From assembly GCA_002238685.1 (NCBI GenBank), contig MPMV01000028.1, forward strand, positions 1-56,814: 56,814 nucleotides of DNA, read 5' to 3'. Position numbers and translations under genes: made by a program. Under the pieces are notes generated by a model. It was not told the origin of the DNA. It did not search any database and worked only from the letters and a program-made list of their open reading frames with translations. The DNA comes from a bacterium EF100-94H03 bin56. GTDB lineage: Bacteria; Pseudomonadota; Alphaproteobacteria; SP197. This document shows, piece by piece, positions 53,806-56,814 of this stretch (position 1 is the first letter of the stretch; each line of letters begins with the position of its first letter).

Positions 53806-56800
53806 ATGCCAATCTACATCACGCGAACTCTGGTCCACGAAGATCCCAAGTGTGGGCGGCAGTTCATCAGTCAGGACGACATTGCATCCCTCTTCAAACC
53901 CGTCGTGATCCTCGGAGACCCCGGCCTGGGGAAAACCGAACTCGCCAAGGTCCTCGGTGCCCCACCGGGCATGAGTTACATCCGTGCAGGAACGTTCGAG
54001 CGCTCCTCCGAACCCGGTTCGCTGGTCGCCGACGGTGAGAGGCCCATTATCGACGGTCTCGACGAGATTGCTTCCGTCGCACCGGGTGGCGCCGTCGAAG
54101 CCGTCTTGAGAAAACTCTCTGAGATGGGCAGCCCGCCTTTCGTCCTGTCTTGCCGGGTAGCCGACTGGATGGGCGCGGCGGATCGGGTGAAAATCGAAGA
54201 CGACTACGGTGCGGCGCCGGTATTGCTTCACCTGCAGCCGTTCACAAGGGAGGAGGCGCACGTACTTCTCTCCGGAGAGTTCTCGGAGATCGATGCCGAT
54301 GAACTGCTGGACAATCTTGACCAACGCAGTCTCAAGGGCCTCTACGGTAACCCCCTGACCCTCGGAATGCTCGGCGAGGTCATGCAAAAGGAGGGCGTGC
54401 TTCCCGAGACACGAGCTCAGCTATTCGAACGCGCCTGCCATGTCATGCTTGAAGAGCGCAATCCCCGACACATGAGCGGAACACATGCCCACCGAAGCCT
54501 CAATGAATTGCTGCTTGCGGCGGGTGCGATATGCGCAGCACAGCTGCTTTGCGGTCGCATCGGCGTCTGTACGGGCCCATACGCCGAAACACCCAGAGAT
54601 TTCTTACATGTCGCGGACATTGTGGCCCTTCCGCACGGCCAAGCAGCGGAGGACGCGCTCAGGACCCGGTTGTTCCAAGGCGAAGGTGAAAACCGCTTCA
54701 CGCACATCCATCGCGCGGTCGCCGAGTATCTCGGCGCCAAGTGGCTCGTGTCCTGCTTCGAAAAGGGCATCTCCGGGAGAAGGATTTTCGCCCTGTTCCG
54801 ACAAGGCGACGGCGTGCCGACCTCCCTGCGCGGGTTGCACGCGTGGATGGCCCGCTTCAGTACCGTGCTGGCGGTTCCCTGTATCGAAGCCGACCCCTAT
54901 GCCGTCCTGCGCTACGGCGATGCGGAGACTCTGGAACTCGACCGTGCTCGTATCCTGCTTGCCGCGCTGAAGAAACTATCTGAGGACGATCCCTACTTCA
55001 GGTCGGAAGACTGGGGCCACCATCCCGCTTCGGGCCTGATGCGCATGGAACTCCAGGATGACATTCTCGCCATCGTCCGACCGCCTCGATGCCATACCCA
55101 TCTCACCCTTCTCCTGCTCGAAGCGATGGAGGGGACACGCCTGGGAGTGGAACTCGCGTCGACGCTGGAAACGATGCTGTTCGACAAGGATCGCTACTTC
55201 TCGGAACGGTCAGACATCGCCGCAGTCGTATACGCCGCGGGTCAGCGGGGCGATTGGGAGGAGGTCATCCTCCGCCTTCTCGGCATGAACGATGCTGATT
55301 CTGCACGGCTGGCATACGACTTCCTCGACAAGGTCGGAGTGGGTAACGTTTCCCGCGGAACCGTCATCGACACGATTCTCGCGTATCTCGGTCTTACTCC
55401 GGATCAGAATCCCGCTTCGATGTCGAAAACGCTCAGGCATGTACCGGACAGTCTCTTCGACAACCTCGACGGCGGACAGTTAGGAGTAGTGCTCGATGGT
55501 TTGGTCGAACGCGCGCGCCCGTTGTTGGAAGACGCCGATTACTCCGCGGAGTCGTATTTCGCCGATCTGACGAGAAGCCTCACGGTCCGGGTTTTGGAAA
55601 TCGACTCTGCGATCGAACCGGAGCGCCTGTGGGGATGGATCGTTGGGCTGGACGGACACCGTGGTTACGACCACGACACGAAGCAACGTCTGGCGGAACT
55701 ATTGGGTGAGAGCCGCGCCCTTCGAATGGCGCTTCTGGAACATGTGCTGCTGTCATCGTGCGAAGACAATTCGGTGACGGCCAGCCATCGGTTGTGGGAC
55801 ACCGGGCTCGGCCTGTATCCCAGTGGCGAGGACATCGCAGCCCTCTTGAAGACCTTGCGTGGATTCGATGGCGGCGATTTTGTAGCCCCGGATACTTGGC
55901 GGGATCTCTTGCATCTCGGGCGATCCGGCGACGGACTTCCAGCTGCCGTGTACGATGCAGCCATCGAGGCCGCAAACGGCGACCCTGAACTGATGTCCGT
56001 ACTCGCGGACATGTCGGAGGTCGCGGTGCCGGAATGGAGGATCCGGCAGACCGAAGAGGACGCCAGGGCGGAAACAGAACGCCAATCGGCCATTCAACAC
56101 TTTCGCGACAATCTCTCCGAGAGAAGCGCTGCAGTCGCAGTTGGAGACATCGACGTTCTTGTCTTGCCAGCTTGTGTTTATCTCGGTCGTACCCTTGCGC
56201 TCTATCCACACCATGACTTCGACCCCGGTGCGCTCCCAAGAGAACGTCTGCGCGAGTTTCTCGGCGACGATTTGAGCGACCAAGTATCGGCGGGATTCGT
56301 CGCCGTCTTCGGCCGCCACGATCTGCCGAGCGCTTCCGAGATTGTCGAAATCCACTGCGGGAACAGATACCGGGAAGCTGAGGCCCCCATGATCTGCGGC
56401 ATTGCTGAGTTGTTGCGCCAGGAACGCCCCATCGACGGGATTGACCGCGACAAGCTCGCGGCGGTCTACACGGCGTGGCAACGCATGCCTATGCCCGAGA
56501 ACGTCGAGAGACAGATGGACATTGGCCCTGTGCTTGAAAAGGTTCTGTTCAAGAGCGAGAAGGACTGGGAGGCCCATTTTCGCCCAAGCATCGAGCCTCA
56601 ACTCGCTCGCAATCTGGGACATATCGACGAACTCTATCGCCTTACGCGTGAGTCCCGGTGCGCCAAACTGGCCGGCCGCCTCGCCATTGAGTGGCTACAC
56701 ACCTATCCGGGATTGGCCACCGCCACCCAGGAGCAACTTCTTTCCTGTGCGCTCGAAAACGCCACCTGCGGCGAACGGCACGCACTGGTCGTCTCTCACA

Positions 56801-56814
56801 GGGAAGTTGTCCAT
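53806..56814 (+). CDS. Giant NACHT/STAND-like NTPase, probable anti-phage protein, runs off right edge
   Basis: The open frame covers 1003 codons to the window end with no stop. Walker A (GDPGLGKT, 37-44) and Walker B (IIDGLDE, 81-87) lie unusually close to the N-terminus, followed by a sensor-like FVLSCRVADWM. This order fits NACHT-type STAND ATPases. The next 850 residues are helical and repeat-like, rich in LL and DD, as expected for a sensor arm. No effector domain precedes the NTPase, so any effector must be at the unseen C-terminus. The ribosome site is weak. The codons use more A/T-ending third positions than the chromosomal genes, suggesting recent transfer. Position after two integrases suggests defence cargo, which is inference. 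Confidence 0.75.
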   Translation, partial: MPIYITRTLVHEDPKCGRQFISQDDIASLFKPVVILGDPGLGKTELAKVLGAPPGMSYIRAGTFERSSEPGSLVADGERPIIDGLDEIASVAPGGAVEAVLRKLSEMGSPPFVLSCRVADWMGAADRVKIEDDYGAAPVLLHLQPFTREEAHVLLSGEFSEIDADELLDNLDQRSLKGLYGNPLTLGMLGEVMQKEGVLPETRAQLFERACHVMLEERNPRHMSGTHAHRSLNELLLAAGAICAAQLLCGRIGVCTGPYAETPRDFLHVADIVALPHGQAAEDALRTRLFQGEGENRFTHIHRAVAEYLGAKWLVSCFEKGISGRRIFALFRQGDGVPTSLRGLHAWMARFSTVLAVPCIEADPYAVLRYGDAETLELDRARILLAALKKLSEDDPYFRSEDWGHHPASGLMRMELQDDILAIVRPPRCHTHLTLLLLEAMEGTRLGVELASTLETMLFDKDRYFSERSDIAAVVYAAGQRGDWEEVILRLLGMNDADSARLAYDFLDKVGVGNVSRGTVIDTILAYLGLTPDQNPASMSKTLRHVPDSLFDNLDGGQLGVVLDGLVERARPLLEDADYSAESYFADLTRSLTVRVLEIDSAIEPERLWGWIVGLDGHRGYDHDTKQRLAELLGESRALRMALLEHVLLSSCEDNSVTASHRLWDTGLGLYPSGEDIAALLKTLRGFDGGDFVAPDTWRDLLHLGRSGDGLPAAVYDAAIEAANGDPELMSVLADMSEVAVPEWRIRQTEEDARAETERQSAIQHFRDNLSERSAAVAVGDIDVLVLPACVYLGRTLALYPHHDFDPGALPRERLREFLGDDLSDQVSAGFVAVFGRHDLPSASEIVEIHCGNRYREAEAPMICGIAELLRQERPIDGIDRDKLAAVYTAWQRMPMPENVERQMDIGPVLEKVLFKSEKDWEAHFRPSIEPQLARNLGHIDELYRLTRESRCAKLAGRLAIEWLHTYPGLATATQEQLLSCALENATCGERHALVVSHREVVH

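Overview
The window is high-GC chromosomal DNA, most likely from an alphaproteobacterium. The main evidence is a block carrying lptF-lptG-lptD-surA-rsmA on one strand, with pepA-holC pointing the other way nearby, plus many periplasmic-binding-protein ABC importers with twin-arginine leaders. No rRNA, tRNA or CRISPR array was recognised.

Layout. Positions 1-243 are the edge of an integrated element: the first 41 codons of a tyrosine recombinase reading out of the window, then a 15-bp dyad motif (229-243) that cuts off the 5' end of a class III aminotransferase. Positions 1453-6203 hold a nuclease pair related to SbcC/SbcD (YhaN/YhaO); its ATPase has an in-frame TAG. Bacterioferritin and its ferredoxin follow with a Fur-like box, then a decayed patch (7.05-8.08 kb) with remains of an IS3-type transposase and a LysR regulator. 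Positions 8404-18450 carry a polyamine-type ABC importer (binding protein, two permeases, ATPase) next to diaminopropionate ammonia-lyase, an M24 peptidase-like protein, a Rieske oxygenase and a class I glutamine-amidotransferase-like hydrolase. This looks like uptake and breakdown of amino or quaternary-ammonium compounds.

Positions 18520-31814 form a long leftward block: lptF, lptG, lptD, surA, rsmA, mutS, glnD and a MATE exporter. It handles LPS transport, outer-membrane protein folding, ribosome maturation, mismatch repair and nitrogen signalling. Rightward from 32231 come a VOC-fold protein, an XRE-2TM regulator, a broken AbiE-like toxin/antitoxin pair, pepA, holC and a NERD-helicase. 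Positions 39919-46860 hold a trimethylamine-dehydrogenase-like flavoprotein divergent from a five-gene branched-chain/amide-type ABC importer. A DUF2779 nuclease, a class II aldolase and a thiamine-diphosphate decarboxylase close the ordinary chromosome.

At 51289-51303 the same 15-bp dyad recurs, followed by two overlapping tyrosine-recombinase genes and a giant NACHT/STAND-like NTPase (at least 1003 residues) that runs off the end. The first recombinase is closely similar to the one at the left edge. The two edges look like two related integrative elements, each with the dyad as attachment core about 105-115 bp upstream of its integrase. The right one carries a probable anti-phage NTPase. 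This element family is the most interesting thing in the window.
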